Shown in pieces: positions 14,987-24,952 of a stretch of DNA of 64,000 bases. The DNA is taken from the NCBI GenBank assembly GCA_035640355.1, contig DASQWI010000021.1:1-64000 (forward strand). Reading direction: 5' to 3'. The position numbers and the translations under genes were made by a program. Under the pieces are notes generated by a model, which saw only the letters and a list, made by a program, of their open reading frames with translations, had not been told where the DNA came from and made no database searches. How positions within the stretch are numbered: the stretch's first letter is position 1; each line of letters starts with the position of its first letter. The DNA comes from Actinomycetota bacterium (GTDB taxonomy: Bacteria; Actinomycetota; UBA4738; HRBIN12).

Positions 14987-16669
14987 ATGATCGAGGACGC
15001 GCTCGCGGACCTGCTGCGATCCGCGCTGGCATCGTCGGGGCTCGACCTCGACGGCGAACCGCCCGAGATCGTCCTGACCAAGCCCAAACAGAAGGAGCAC
15101 GGCGACTTCGCGACGAACCTCGCGCTGCAGGTGGCGGGCCGGGTAGGTAAGCCGCCGCTCGAGGTGGCGGAGATCATCGTCGCCAACCTCCCGGTGTCCG
15201 ACGTGATCGAGTCGAAGGAGATCGCGAGACCGGGCTTCATCAACTTCCGCGTTCGGGACGACTGGCTCCATCGAGCGCTCCGCGACGTCGCCGCACAGGG
15301 GGCCATGTACGGACGGTCGGCGCCGAGCGGCAGGCGTGTCCAGGTCGAGTTCGTCAGCGCGAATCCGACAGGGCCGCTGACGCTCGGGCACGCGCGGAAC
15401 GCCGCGATCGGCGACGCGCTCGCTCGCCTGTTCGAGTTCACGGGATTGGAGGTACTGCGCGAGTACTACTTCAACGACGCCGGCGGACAGATGGACCGCT
15501 TCGGCGACAGCGTTGTCGCGCGATACCTCCAGGCAGTGGGGCGCGAAGCCGAGGTGCCGCAGGACGGCTACCACGGCGCGTACCTCGCCGACATCGCCGA
15601 GGACATCCTTCGCGCGGTCGGGCCGAGCCTCGCCGACCTGCCGCCCGACGAGCGGATGCTTCGGCTCCGGGACGAAGCCGTTCAGCGGGTGCTGCCGCAG
15701 ATCCGTTCGACGCTCGATCGCTTCGGCGTGCGCTTCGACGTGTACACCTCCGAGCGGACGCTCGCCGAACGCGGCGAGATCGAGCTGGCCGTGCAACGCC
15801 TGCGGCAGGCGGGCCTGGCGTACGAGGCGGACGGTGCGGTGTGGTTCCGCTCGACCGAGTTCGGCGACGACAAGGATCGCGTCCTGATCCGCTCGAACGG
15901 ACGGCACACGTACTTCGCCGCGGACTGCGCCTACGTCATCGACAAGTTCTCGCGTGGGTTCGACCACGTCGTGTACGTGTGGGGAGCCGACCACCACGGC
16001 GACGTGGCCCGCGTTCGCGGAGCGGCGCAGGCGCTCGGCTACGACCCGTCCTCGCTCGAGTTCGTGGTCTACCAGTGGGTGGCGTTCCTGCGTGATGGCG
16101 AGCCTGTCCCCATGAGCAAGCGCGCAGGCACGTTCGTGACGCTCGACGAGCTGATGGACGAGGTCGGTACGGACGCCGCGCGGTTCCACCTGTTGATGTT
16201 CAGCCCGGACGCGACGATGAACTTCGACATCGAGGCCGTGAGGCAGCAGAGCATGGACAATCCCGTGTATTACGTCCAATACGGACACGCGCGGATCGCC
16301 TCCATCCTGCGAAAGGCCGCCGAGCGCCGCGTCGAGCTTCGCTCCATCGACGAGGTCGACCTGTGGCGGTTGTCGCACGAGGCCGAGCTCGACCTCCTCC
16401 GTGCGATCGCCGACGTCGAACGCCAGATCCGAACGGCAGCGGAACGGCGCGCGCCGCACCGGCTGACGCACGCGGCACAGGACATCGCGGGGCGTTTCCA
16501 CCGCTTTTACACGGAGTGCTCGGTGCTCTCGGACGACGCAGCTCTGACGCAGGCGCGGCTGTGGCTGTGCGTCGGGACGAAGCAGGTGATTGCCAACCTC
16601 CTGGAACTGCTCGGCGTCTCGGCACCCGAGTCGATGGAACGCTCCGAGGACGTCGAGCGCGCCCGATGA
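14987..16669 (+). CDS. argS: Arginyl-tRNA synthetase
   Basis: Class I synthetase of 560 aa that charges tRNA-Arg. The N-terminal domain (about 1-110) recognises the tRNA D-loop. The catalytic fold starts at VEFVSANPTGPLTLGHARNA, where GHAR is the HIGH motif. YVWGADHHGDV and PMSKRAGTF (KMSK-like, about residue 376) follow. The DALR anticodon-binding domain covers about the last 120 residues. Length is normal. It opens a tightly packed run argS-GNAT-hom-thrC-thrB; actinobacteria often have lysA in this position, but none is seen here. Confidence 0.96.
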   Translation: MIEDALADLLRSALASSGLDLDGEPPEIVLTKPKQKEHGDFATNLALQVAGRVGKPPLEVAEIIVANLPVSDVIESKEIARPGFINFRVRDDWLHRALRDVAAQGAMYGRSAPSGRRVQVEFVSANPTGPLTLGHARNAAIGDALARLFEFTGLEVLREYYFNDAGGQMDRFGDSVVARYLQAVGREAEVPQDGYHGAYLADIAEDILRAVGPSLADLPPDERMLRLRDEAVQRVLPQIRSTLDRFGVRFDVYTSERTLAERGEIELAVQRLRQAGLAYEADGAVWFRSTEFGDDKDRVLIRSNGRHTYFAADCAYVIDKFSRGFDHVVYVWGADHHGDVARVRGAAQALGYDPSSLEFVVYQWVAFLRDGEPVPMSKRAGTFVTLDELMDEVGTDAARFHLLMFSPDATMNFDIEAVRQQSMDNPVYYVQYGHARIASILRKAAERRVELRSIDEVDLWRLSHEAELDLLRAIADVERQIRTAAERRAPHRLTHAAQDIAGRFHRFYTECSVLSDDAALTQARLWLCVGTKQVIANLLELLGVSAPESMERSEDVERAR

Positions 16670-17217
16670 CCGAGCTCGAGCAGCGGACCGGAACGCCCGT
16701 CGGGTCTGCCGGTGTGGTCGTCCGGTTCGGGCGCCCGAGCGACGCCGGATCGTTTCTGGAGGCGTTCCGATCGGTGGCGGAAGAACGGCGCTTCATCCAG
16801 TCAGAACGAGTGGACCGGACGCCGAGGTTCTATCGGCGGCGGTTCCGCCGGCCGTGGTCGCAGAGCGCGGCGCACCTCGTCGCGGTGGAGAACGAGCGCG
16901 TCGTCGGCGGTCTGTCGATCCACCGGCTCGACGACCATCCGGCAACCAAGCACGTCGCGACCTTCGGCATGTTCGTCGTTTCCAGCCACCGCGGGCGCGG
17001 GATCGGTGCAGAGCTGCTGAAGGAAGCGGTCGCGTGGGCCGAACGCGTCGGCGTCCGGCGTGTCGAGCTCACCGTGTACCCGCACAACGACCGCGCGCGA
17101 GCCCTGTACCGCAAGTTCGGGTTCGTCGAGGAGGGGCGGCTCGTTCGGCACGCCAAGAAGTCCTACGGCTACGAGGACGAGATACTGATGGCGCTGTGGC
17201 TCGGACCCACGCCGTGA
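16666..17217 (+). CDS. GNAT family N-acetyltransferase
   Basis: Acetyl-CoA-dependent acetyltransferase of 183 aa. The acetyl-CoA loop is SSHRGRGIGAELLKEAVAWA (R/Q-x-x-G-x-G/A) and the fold ends with NDRARALYRKFGFVEEGRL, as in RimI/RimL-like enzymes. The acceptor is unknown. It overlaps argS and hom by 4 nt each (ATGA and GTGA), so it is translated as part of the argS-threonine operon, which hints at a housekeeping role rather than drug resistance. Confidence 0.85.
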   Translation: MTELEQRTGTPVGSAGVVVRFGRPSDAGSFLEAFRSVAEERRFIQSERVDRTPRFYRRRFRRPWSQSAAHLVAVENERVVGGLSIHRLDDHPATKHVATFGMFVVSSHRGRGIGAELLKEAVAWAERVGVRRVELTVYPHNDRARALYRKFGFVEEGRLVRHAKKSYGYEDEILMALWLGPTP

Positions 17218-18506
17218 GCGAGCGCGTCCTCCGCGTCGGGATGCTCGGCTGCGGCAACGTCGGCGCCGCCGTCATCCGTCTGCTCCACGAGCATCGCGAC
17301 GACATCCAGCGTCGCGCCGGCTGCCATCTCGAGGTGGCGCGTGTCGCCGTCCGGGACCCGGCCAAGCGACGCGACGTGCCGCTCGATGCGTCGCGGTTCG
17401 TCTCCGATCCGATGGAGGTCGTCGAGGACCTCGACGTCGACATCGTCTGCGAGCTGATCGGCGGCAACGAGCCGGCGGGGTCCCTGGTCCTTGCCGCGTT
17501 CGATCGGGACAAGCCGGTGGTCACGGCGAACAAGGAGCTGCTGGCGACTCGCGGACGTGAGCTGTTCGACGCGTCGGACGCGAAGGGCCTCGACCTGTAC
17601 TTCGAAGCCGCCGTCGGCGGTGGCATCCCGCTGATCAGGCCCCTCAAGGAATCGCTGACCGGCGAGCGCGTTCGTCGTGTCCTCGGCATCGTGAACGGCA
17701 CGACGAACTACATCCTCACCAGGATGACCGACGACAGGAGCTCCTTCGACGATGCGCTGCGTGAGGCGCAACGGCTCGGGTACGCCGAGGCTGACCCGGG
17801 CGCCGACGTCGAAGGGCACGACGCGGCGGCCAAGTGCTCGATCCTCGCCTCCATCGCCTTCAACGCCCGCGTCGTGGCCAGCGACGTGTTCCGCGAAGGC
17901 ATCTCCCGTGTCACGACGGAAGACATCGAGTTCGCGCGCCGGCTGGGCTACGTCGTAAAGCTCCTCGCGATCGCGGAGCTCGACGACACCGAACGAATCG
18001 CCGTGCGGGTTCACCCGGCGATGATCCCGGCCACGCACCCGCTCGCGAGCGTGCGCGACGCGTTCAACGCCGTGTTCGTGGAGGGCGAGAAGGTCGGCGA
18101 GCTCATGTTCTACGGTCGCGGCGCGGGCGGCGGTGCAACCGCGACCGCCGTCGTCGGTGACCTCATCACGGTGGCTCGGAACCTCGTTGCCGATGCGCGC
18201 GGCATCGGCTGCACGTGCTTCTACGAGAGAACGATCCGCCCGATGGTCGAGATGACGGGTCAGTACTACATCCTGCTGCGCGTCGAGGACCGTCCGGGTG
18301 TGCTGGCCGAGATCGCCCGCGTCTTGGGCGACAACGCCGTCTCGATCAAGAGCGTGTGGCAGGAAGGCACGGGCCGAGACGCGCAGCTCGTGTTCGTGAC
18401 GCACCGAGCCCGGGAGGGGGCGTTCCAGCACGCGGTCGCCGAGCTGCACGCCGTGCAAGCCGTCGAGGAGGTTCGAAGCGTGCTTCGAGTGGAGGCCGAA
18501 GAGTAG
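17214..18506 (+). CDS. hom: Homoserine dehydrogenase
   Basis: NAD(P)-dependent reduction of aspartate semialdehyde to homoserine, the branch point to threonine and methionine; 430 aa. The dinucleotide motif [12 protein letters not shown] lies at about residues 7-18, the catalytic segment is [20 protein letters not shown], followed by [14 protein letters not shown] and [15 protein letters not shown]-terminal ACT domain begins at about residue 349 ([20 protein letters not shown]), the usual site of threonine feedback. GTG start within GTGA overlap with the GNAT gene; thrC follows with a 1 nt overlap. Confidence 0.95.
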   Translation: MSERVLRVGMLGCGNVGAAVIRLLHEHRDDIQRRAGCHLEVARVAVRDPAKRRDVPLDASRFVSDPMEVVEDLDVDIVCELIGGNEPAGSLVLAAFDRDKPVVTANKELLATRGRELFDASDAKGLDLYFEAAVGGGIPLIRPLKESLTGERVRRVLGIVNGTTNYILTRMTDDRSSFDDALREAQRLGYAEADPGADVEGHDAAAKCSILASIAFNARVVASDVFREGISRVTTEDIEFARRLGYVVKLLAIAELDDTERIAVRVHPAMIPATHPLASVRDAFNAVFVEGEKVGELMFYGRGAGGGATATAVVGDLITVARNLVADARGIGCTCFYERTIRPMVEMTGQYYILLRVEDRPGVLAEIARVLGDNAVSIKSVWQEGTGRDAQLVFVTHRAREGAFQHAVAELHAVQAVEEVRSVLRVEAEE

Positions 18507-19558
18507 TGGCCCGCCCCTGGCGCGGCGTGATCGAGGAGTATCGCGACCGTCTCCCGGTCGGCCCCGACACGCCCGTCGTCACCCTGGGCGAAGGCGGAAC
18601 GCCGCTGGTGCGTTCGGACGCCCTGTCCGACGAGACCAGGTGTGACGTGTGGTTGAAGTACGAGGGGGCCAACCCCACCGGGTCGTTCAAGGACCGCGGC
18701 ATGACGGTCGCGATCAGCAAGGCGCTCGAGGAGGGCTCGAAAGCCGTCGTCTGCGCCTCGACGGGAAACACGAGCGCGAGCGCCGCCGCGTACGCCGGAA
18801 AGGCGGGAGTGACGTGCGCCGTGCTGGTCCCCAAGGGCAAGGTCGCGCTGGGCAAGATGGCGGGAACCCTTGTGCACGGCGCGCGTGTGCTCGAGGTGGA
18901 GGGGAACTTCGACGCGGCGCTCGCGCTCGCACAGGACCTCGCGTCCACCTTTTCGGTGACGCTCGTCAACTCGGTGAACCCGCACCGCCTGCTGGGGCAG
19001 AAGACCGCGGCGTTCGAGATCTGCGACGCGCTCGGCCGCGCGCCGGACGTGCACTGCGTTCCCGTGGGCAACGCCGGGAACATCTCGAGCCACTGGCTCG
19101 GCTACTCCGAGTACCTGAACGACGGCGTGATCCACGAGCCGCCACGGCTGTTCGGGTTCCAGGCGGCGGGGGCTGCTCCCATCGTCGAAGGTGCCCCGGT
19201 GAAAACGCCCCAGACGATCGCGTCGGCGATCCGCATCGGGAACCCGGCGTCGTGGGACAAGGCGCTCGCGGCGGCAAAGGAGTCCGAGGGCGCGATCCTC
19301 GCCGTCACCGACCGCGAGATCCTCGCGGCTTATCGGCGCATCGCCCGAGAAGGGATGTTCGCGGAGCCGGCGTCGGCGGCGAGCGTTGCGGGACTGCTGC
19401 GGCTCGCTGGAGAGGATCGTCTCCCCGAGGGGTCGACGATCGTGTGCGTCCTGACCGGTCACGGTCTGAAGGACCCGGAGTGGGCGATCACCGGCGCGGC
19501 ACACCCGCCGTCCATCCCCGCCGACGCGCACGCCGTCGCGGCTGAGCTCGGCCTGTAA
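18506..19558 (+). CDS. thrC: Threonine synthase
   Basis: PLP enzyme of 350 aa converting O-phosphohomoserine to threonine. PLP Lys62 lies in [29 protein letters not shown] and PVGNAGNIS form the phosphate-binding and cofactor loops. It is of the short type found in actinobacteria. The start GTG uses the last G of the hom stop (TAGTG), a very tight coupling. thrB follows 10 nt later. Confidence 0.95.
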   Translation: MARPWRGVIEEYRDRLPVGPDTPVVTLGEGGTPLVRSDALSDETRCDVWLKYEGANPTGSFKDRGMTVAISKALEEGSKAVVCASTGNTSASAAAYAGKAGVTCAVLVPKGKVALGKMAGTLVHGARVLEVEGNFDAALALAQDLASTFSVTLVNSVNPHRLLGQKTAAFEICDALGRAPDVHCVPVGNAGNISSHWLGYSEYLNDGVIHEPPRLFGFQAAGAAPIVEGAPVKTPQTIASAIRIGNPASWDKALAAAKESEGAILAVTDREILAAYRRIAREGMFAEPASAASVAGLLRLAGEDRLPEGSTIVCVLTGHGLKDPEWAITGAAHPPSIPADAHAVAAELGL

Positions 19559-19568
19559 CGTCGCGGGC

Positions 19569-20426
19569 ATGCGACTCACGGCGCGGGTTCCCGCGACGTC
19601 GGCGAACCTCGGACCGGGGTTCGACTGTTTCGGCCTGGCCCTCGATCTCTGCAACGAGGTAACGATCGACACCGAGGCCGACGGCGGAGTGACGTGGGAG
19701 GGCGAGGGCGCCGACGAGCTCCCCACCGACGGCACCGACTTGGTGAGCCGCGCCATGCGGTTGGCTGCGTCGAACAGTGACCACTCGATCCCTGCCCATC
19801 GCCTTCACGGCGTCAATCGAATCCCGCTGGCGAGCGGCCTCGGCTCGAGCGCCGCCGCCGCCGTCGCCGGCGTAGCGCTCGCCCGAGCGCTCCTCGGTTA
19901 CCACAGCGACGCCGAGACGACCTTCGGCATCGCCGCTGCGCTCGAGGGGCATCCCGATAACGCGGCGGCGGCGTCCTTCGGAGGGCTCGTGATCGCGAGC
20001 GGCGGACAGGTCGAGCGCATCGACCCCCATCCAGACCTCCGGCCGGTCGTGCTGATCCCCGACGGTGTGCGGATCTCGACCGAGGACGCGCGCCGTGCGC
20101 TGCCCGACACGGTCGCTCGGGACGACGCCGTGTACAACATCGGGCGCTCGGCGATGACCATCGTTGCACTGCTTCGCAACCCGTCGAAGCTACCCGGCGC
20201 GCTCGACGACCGGCTCCATCAGGACGCGCGACTCACGCTCGCGCCGACCGTCCGGGACGTGTTCCGTCGGCTCCGTGCGGAGGGCTACGCGGTGTGTCTG
20301 TCCGGCTCGGGGCCGGCGCTGCTGGCGTTCGAAACCGATGGTCGGCGCATCGCCGACCCCGATGAGGGCTGGCGGGTGCTCCGAGTGCACGTTCGAGCGA
20401 CCGGGGTCGAGGTCTTCCAGTCTTGA
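19569..20426 (+). CDS. thrB: Homoserine kinase
   Basis: GHMP-family kinase of 285 aa making O-phosphohomoserine, the substrate of ThrC. The N-terminal substrate motif is PATSANLGPGFDCFGLALDL, the ATP loop is IPLASGLGSSAAAAVAG at about residues 84-100, and the C-terminal GHMP motif is VCLSGSGPALLAF. It closes the hom-thrC-thrB set. The 141 nt after it hold the promoter of the debranching enzyme gene. Confidence 0.95.
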   Translation: MRLTARVPATSANLGPGFDCFGLALDLCNEVTIDTEADGGVTWEGEGADELPTDGTDLVSRAMRLAASNSDHSIPAHRLHGVNRIPLASGLGSSAAAAVAGVALARALLGYHSDAETTFGIAAALEGHPDNAAAASFGGLVIASGGQVERIDPHPDLRPVVLIPDGVRISTEDARRALPDTVARDDAVYNIGRSAMTIVALLRNPSKLPGALDDRLHQDARLTLAPTVRDVFRRLRAEGYAVCLSGSGPALLAFETDGRRIADPDEGWRVLRVHVRATGVEVFQS

Positions 20427-20496
20427 CGATTGCTCGTGGCTGCGCGGCGGGACCTTATCTCCGCACGGTCCTGCGACGATGGTGTGATCGATGTCA

Positions 20497-20525
20497 TTGA
20501 ACCGCTCACACCCGAAACCTAGACT
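20497..20525 (+). promoter_or_regulatory. Promoter TTGAAC-N17-TAGACT
   Basis: A -35 TTGAAC (20497-20502) and -10 TAGACT (20520-20525) are separated by the ideal 17 nt, ahead of the debranching enzyme ATG at 20568. The predicted leader is about 35 nt, so this is a conventional, not leaderless, promoter. Confidence 0.6.
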
Positions 20526-20567
20526 CGGTCGACCGCCGGAGGGTGTCGATGGGAACGGCGTGACCCG

Positions 20568-22787
20568 ATGAGCGTCAACCCGCTCGGCGGTGAGTCGAGG
20601 CGAGCGGAAGTCGAATCACCTCCCGGTGCCGAGCGTCCCGAAGAGGGCGTGTCGCCGGTCCTCATCACCGATCTCGCCAGCAAGACGCTCGCGGTCAAGG
20701 AAGGCGACGCCTTCCTGTACTCCGATCTCGAAGGCAACCTCGAGCAGGAGGCCGACTACGGCCTGGGGCTGTACTCCAAGGACACACGGTTCCTCTCCCG
20801 GTTCCGGCTGACGATCAACGGGCGCGCGCCGGTCCTGCTGTCGTCGTCGTCCGAGCGCGGCTACATGTCGCACGTCGATCTCACCAACCCGGACCTGTAC
20901 GACGAAAAGGTGCTCGCCGTCCCTCAGCAGACACTGAACATCCGGCGGATCCGAGCGATCAGCGGACGGCTGTTCGAGCGGGTGCGGATGAAGAACTACA
21001 ACCCGTTCCCCGTCACGATCGACGTGGAGTTCGCGTTCGGGGCCGACTTCGCCGACATCTTCGAGGTCCGGGGGATGACCCGGGACGGATCGCAACCCCC
21101 CGCGGCACCGAAGGTGGAGGACGGCCGGATCGACTTCGTCTACGAAGGACGCGACGGCGTTCGTCGGATCACCAGGATCGAGTTCGGCGCGCGCGCCGAT
21201 CGCATCGACGTCGACGACCTCGAAGCGACGGCTACGTTCCGGGTTCACCTCGGCCCGTACCAGACGAAGCTGATCGGACTGTCCGTCGACCCGATCATCG
21301 AGGACGGCCGCCCGTCGTCGGTGGACTTCGACCATGCGGTGCACGAGCTGCGCCGGTCGTACGAGGAGTGGGAGCGCGAGTCGACGCAGGTGGTCACCGA
21401 CAACGAGCTGTTCAACGAACTGCTCGACCGCAGTCTGCGGGATCTCCGCGCGCTCTACACGCAAAGCGATGGCGGGGCCGTGCTCGCCGCCGGCATCCCG
21501 TGGTACGTCGCCGTGTTCGGCCGCGACTCGCTGATCGCCTCCCACCAGCTGCTGATGGTCAACACACGGCCGGCGCGCGACGCGCTCGAGCTCCTCGCGT
21601 CGAAGCAGGGGACGATCGAAGACGACTGGCGCGATGAGGAACCGGGCAAGATCCTGCACGAGATCCGACAGGGCGAGCTGGCGCGCGCCGGCCTCATCCC
21701 GCACTCGCCCTACTACGGCTCGGTCGACGCCACGCCGTGGTTCGTCCTGCTGTACGCCCAGCACTTCCGGTGGACGGGCGACCTGGAGTTCGCCGAGAAG
21801 CTCCTGCCGGCCGCACAAGCGGCGCTGGCCTGGATCGACGAGTACGGCGACCTGGACGGCGACGGCTTCGTCGAATACCTCTCGCGTTCGCCGCGAGGCA
21901 TCAAGAACCAGGGGTGGAAGGACTCATATGACTCCGTCGTCCACGCCGACGGGCGGCTCGCCGAACCACCGATCGCTCTCTGCGAAGTTCAGGCCTACGT
22001 CTACCTGGCCAAGCAACGGATGGGCGACGTGTATCGCGCGCTCGGTCGCGACGACGACGCGCGTCGACTCGAGGACGAGGCTGCCGCGCTGCGGGCGAAG
22101 TTCAACGAGGCGTTCTGGATGGGCGACGAGAAGTACTTCGCCCAGGCGCTCGACGCCGACAAACGCCAGGTGCGGACGATCACCTCCAACCCGGGGCACG
22201 CGCTGTACTGTGGCATCGTCGACGACGAGAAGGCCGTTCCGCTCGCCAAGCGCCTGCTCTCGCCGGACATGTTCTCGGGCTGGGGTATCCGCACGATGAG
22301 CAAGGCGGCCGCGGCGTACAACCCCATGAGCTACCACAACGGATCGGTCTGGCCGCACGACAATGCGCTCATCGCCGCGGGGCTCAAGCGCTACGGCATG
22401 GCTCGTTCGACCAACCGCGTCTCCACGGCGCTGTTCGACGCGGCGGTGAACGCGGACTACATGCGGCTGCCCGAACTGTTCTGCGGATTCACCAGGCGTA
22501 CGCCGAACCGGCCCGTGAGCTATCCGGTTGCGTGCTCGCCCCAAGCGTGGGCCGCCGGTTCTCCCTTCCTCATGTTGCAGGCGATGCTCGGCATCTCGGC
22601 ACGAGCCCATCAGAACCTGCTCACGGTCAACCTGCCGCACCTGCCGACGTGGCTCAACACGGTCGAGGTCCGAAACCTCGCTGTCGGCGACAGCCGGATC
22701 AGCGTGGTGTTCCGTCGCGAGGGTGAGATCACGTCGTTCTCGCTGCTGTCGCGCGAAGGCGACGTTCGCGTCGTGATGGAGGAGTAG
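20568..22787 (+). CDS. Amylo-alpha-1,6-glucosidase / glycogen debranching-type enzyme
   Basis: Protein of 739 aa with two parts. The N-terminal beta domain (about 40-275) is the bacterial glycogen-debranching N-terminal domain, starting KTLAVKEGDAFLYSDLEG and GLYSKDTRFLSRF. The C-terminal (alpha/alpha) barrel of the GDE/GH63-like clan contains GIPWYVAVFGRDSLIASHQ, KNQGWKDSYDSVVHADG and YHNGSVWPHDNALIA, which carry the acidic residues expected for glycoside hydrolysis. No signal peptide, so cytoplasmic. It has its own promoter. Members act on glycogen-like or short alpha-glucans; the exact substrate is not readable. It converges on the L,D-transpeptidase gene with 20 nt between stops. Confidence 0.82.
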   Translation: MSVNPLGGESRRAEVESPPGAERPEEGVSPVLITDLASKTLAVKEGDAFLYSDLEGNLEQEADYGLGLYSKDTRFLSRFRLTINGRAPVLLSSSSERGYMSHVDLTNPDLYDEKVLAVPQQTLNIRRIRAISGRLFERVRMKNYNPFPVTIDVEFAFGADFADIFEVRGMTRDGSQPPAAPKVEDGRIDFVYEGRDGVRRITRIEFGARADRIDVDDLEATATFRVHLGPYQTKLIGLSVDPIIEDGRPSSVDFDHAVHELRRSYEEWERESTQVVTDNELFNELLDRSLRDLRALYTQSDGGAVLAAGIPWYVAVFGRDSLIASHQLLMVNTRPARDALELLASKQGTIEDDWRDEEPGKILHEIRQGELARAGLIPHSPYYGSVDATPWFVLLYAQHFRWTGDLEFAEKLLPAAQAALAWIDEYGDLDGDGFVEYLSRSPRGIKNQGWKDSYDSVVHADGRLAEPPIALCEVQAYVYLAKQRMGDVYRALGRDDDARRLEDEAAALRAKFNEAFWMGDEKYFAQALDADKRQVRTITSNPGHALYCGIVDDEKAVPLAKRLLSPDMFSGWGIRTMSKAAAAYNPMSYHNGSVWPHDNALIAAGLKRYGMARSTNRVSTALFDAAVNADYMRLPELFCGFTRRTPNRPVSYPVACSPQAWAAGSPFLMLQAMLGISARAHQNLLTVNLPHLPTWLNTVEVRNLAVGDSRISVVFRREGEITSFSLLSREGDVRVVMEE

Positions 22788-22807
22788 CGGCCCCGACTGG
22801 ATAGCCG

Positions 22808-23602
22808 CTACGGGTGGATCACGACCGGAGTCCCCAAGCGGAGCACCCGCCGCAACCGCGCGAGCGTTCCCTCCGAAACTCGGAGGCATCCGGCGCTCGC
22901 GGAGCGTCCGATCGAGGATGCGTCGTTGGTTCCGTGAATTGCGAGCTGATCGCCGCCGCCCCATCCCGGCGGAAGGTTCGGCTGAATCCCCGAGATCCCG
23001 AACGCGAACGTCCCGAGCACCCCCCCGTTGGGGAACGGCACTCGGTCGGTCACGAAGTACCGGCCGATGGGTGTCGGTGACGGGGGCGCGCCCGTCGCGG
23101 CCCCGGCGCGGAATAGCACGTGATCGCCGCGGCGCACCGTGATGCTGTGTTCCGACAGATCCGCCTCCACGCTCACACGCGTGTGCGAGCGGTCGAGTCC
23201 GCGGAGTCGGATCCATCCCGTTGCCCGGTATCCGACGTACGGGACGCCGACGAGCCCGTAACGGCCGTCGGGGGAAACGTCGCGGACCCAGGCGACCGTG
23301 GGGATGTCGTAGTACCTCGAGCCCGCCGGCATCGTTCCAATCGTCCGGCCGCCGCCAGGACGCGCCGTGATCGCCATGGCGCGTTCGACGTGAACGAGGA
23401 GGTGGCGCAGTCCGTCTCGCCCGCGTGGGGCGCGGCCCGGATTCTCGGACCAGCCGGCTGGGACGACGGCGCGGGTCGTACCGACCGTGGCGGAGAGCAG
23501 TGCTGCGTTCGCTCGGCGAGCGGGCATCCAGGTTGCGATGGCGCCCGCCACGATGAGCGCGCCGGCAATCACGGCAACCAAGGGACGTCTGTGAGGGATC
23601 AT
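22808..23602 (-). CDS. L,D-transpeptidase (YkuD domain), exported
   Basis: Cell-wall cross-linking enzyme of 264 aa. A membrane anchor or signal (about residues 8-25) is followed by a region to about 140 and then the YkuD catalytic domain. The catalytic motif is HGTN...SAGCLRV, with His223 and nucleophile Cys239. The enzyme makes 3-3 or lipoprotein-peptidoglycan links, or related reactions, outside the membrane. Tail-to-tail with the debranching gene. A 7-bp inverted repeat (23611-23637) lies 9 nt before its start. Confidence 0.87.
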   Translation of the reverse strand: MIPHRRPLVAVIAGALIVAGAIATWMPARRANAALLSATVGTTRAVVPAGWSENPGRAPRGRDGLRHLLVHVERAMAITARPGGGRTIGTMPAGSRYYDIPTVAWVRDVSPDGRYGLVGVPYVGYRATGWIRLRGLDRSHTRVSVEADLSEHSITVRRGDHVLFRAGAATGAPPSPTPIGRYFVTDRVPFPNGGVLGTFAFGISGIQPNLPPGWGGGDQLAIHGTNDASSIGRSASAGCLRVSEGTLARLRRVLRLGTPVVIHP

Positions 23603-23610
23603 CCTCCGCC

Positions 23611-23637
23611 GTATCGGGAGCCGTGTTGAGCCGATAC
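23611..23637. repeat. Inverted repeat GTATCGG-N13-CCGATAC upstream of L,D-transpeptidase
   Basis: Perfect 7-bp arms 9 nt before the ATG of the transpeptidase gene, on the side of its promoter. It could be an operator or a leader hairpin; no regulator is identified. Confidence 0.35.
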
Positions 23638-23713
23638 ACGGCCGTGAGCAGGGTCTGCCCGAACGGCGTCACCCGACGTGGCCCGACCCGTCCGTTCGGC
23701 CTGGGACCTTCGG

Positions 23714-24898
23714 CTAACGAATGCAGGGACCGGTGCCGACCGGTTGGGTCTGTCCGATCGAACGCTCGAGGACCGGGGCAACCTCGCTCGCCGCGAGCGC
23801 GTAGCCCACGTTCTGGTCGGCCGTCGACGCGGCGAACACGACGCCGGCGACGTAGCCGTTCGACAGCACGAACGGACCGCCCGAATTGCCGGGCCGGACG
23901 TGCGTCTGGAGCTCGAGCACGAACCGCTCCGTCCGGCGTCGCCCGTAGATGTCCAGTCCGATCACGCCGTCGAGGGCGCGAAGCACCGCGGCGCGATTCC
24001 CCTCGAGCTCTCTTCCGCCCGGGTAACCGAGGACCGCTCCTCCGGCGCCACGGTCGGCGTCGAGCGGCGTGAGCGACAGGCTGGGCCAGGGAGCACCGTC
24101 GACGTGCAGGACGGCGAGATCGAGCTCCGCGTCGAAGAGCACCGTCGTCGCCGCATACGTCTCACCGCCGCTGCTGACGATCTGTGGCTCGTCGACGCCG
24201 GCGACGACGTGCGCGTTCGTGATGACGTACTCGCCGCCGACCCCGAACCCCGAACCCTCCTGGATCCTGTCGCACGCCGGGCCGACGACCATAACGGTGC
24301 TGTCGTCGGCGGCCGCGAACGCCGCACGGGCGTCGACGCTGCTGGGAGGGCGAACCGGCTCGGCGGGAACGGGCGGGAGCCCAGCGAACACGTCCGGGAA
24401 TCCGAACCGGTTGAAGAACTGCCGGACCTGCGCGAGGAGCGACGGCGGCTGGGGCAGCGTGTCGTCGAGCGCGCGAACGATCGCAGACCCGCGGATCTGT
24501 CGCGCGAGGTCGGGGAAGGGCCCGTTCACCAGATTCAGCGAGATGAACCAGATGGTGATCAGCGACGCGAGGATCGCGACGGCCGATCCACCTAAGGCAT
24601 CGGCCCGGCCGTACTTCGAGGAGCGCGTACGCGTGCGGAGCCTGGTGCCGACGAACCACCCGACGCCGTTCCCGATTCCGGCGAACACGATGAGCGTGAC
24701 GATCGCCAGCGTCGCCTGCGCCATCGACTGATCGGCGATCCCCGAGACGAGCGGCACGAAGAGCGCGCCGACGACGAGCCCGATCAGCAGTCCGCCGAAG
24801 CCAAACGCTTGCAACGCGAGCCCGCGCCGGAACCCCGACAGCGCCGCCAGCACAAGTGCGCCGACGAGGACGAGGTCGAGGCCGTTCACGTTGTCCAT
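23714..24898 (-). CDS. MarP-like membrane serine protease (CvpA domain + trypsin-like domain)
   Basis: 394 aa with the layout of mycobacterial MarP, a periplasmic protease needed for acid and oxidative stress survival. Four membrane helices form the CvpA-like N-terminus (about 8-28, 33-55, 62-84 and 102-123). The protease domain has the chymotrypsin-type triad: His230 in TNAHVVAG, Asp260 in ELDLAVL and Ser339 in RPGNSGGPF. Two Cys at the ends of the protease domain (CDR at 209 and the CIR terminus) may form the disulfide known to regulate MarP. Expected to face the outside. Confidence 0.87.
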   Translation of the reverse strand: MDNVNGLDLVLVGALVLAALSGFRRGLALQAFGFGGLLIGLVVGALFVPLVSGIADQSMAQATLAIVTLIVFAGIGNGVGWFVGTRLRTRTRSSKYGRADALGGSAVAILASLITIWFISLNLVNGPFPDLARQIRGSAIVRALDDTLPQPPSLLAQVRQFFNRFGFPDVFAGLPPVPAEPVRPPSSVDARAAFAAADDSTVMVVGPACDRIQEGSGFGVGGEYVITNAHVVAGVDEPQIVSSGGETYAATTVLFDAELDLAVLHVDGAPWPSLSLTPLDADRGAGGAVLGYPGGRELEGNRAAVLRALDGVIGLDIYGRRRTERFVLELQTHVRPGNSGGPFVLSNGYVAGVVFAASTADQNVGYALAASEVAPVLERSIGQTQPVGTGPCIR

Positions 24899-24938
24899 CG
24901 TCCCACGCGCGGCCCGCTGGAAGCGTCGTTGGTGCGGC

Positions 24939-24944
24939 TACACT
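24939..24944 (+). promoter_or_regulatory. -10 hexamer TACACT, metallophosphoesterase gene
   Basis: TACACT lies 8 nt before the GTG start at 24953, with no ribosome-binding site between. Confidence 0.45.
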
Positions 24945-24952
24945 GCGAACCC

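Noticed and set aside
20616-21818. 400-codon antisense frame opposite the debranching enzyme gene
   Set aside because: It mirrors a well-supported family protein on the plus strand and shows Arg/Gly/Val-rich, domain-free sequence. A shadow of GC-rich codons explains it.
23660-23698. Terminator from CGAACGG/CCGTTCG arms downstream of the MarP-like gene
   Set aside because: The arms are 7 bp with a 25 nt loop and no T-run on either strand; too weak to annotate.
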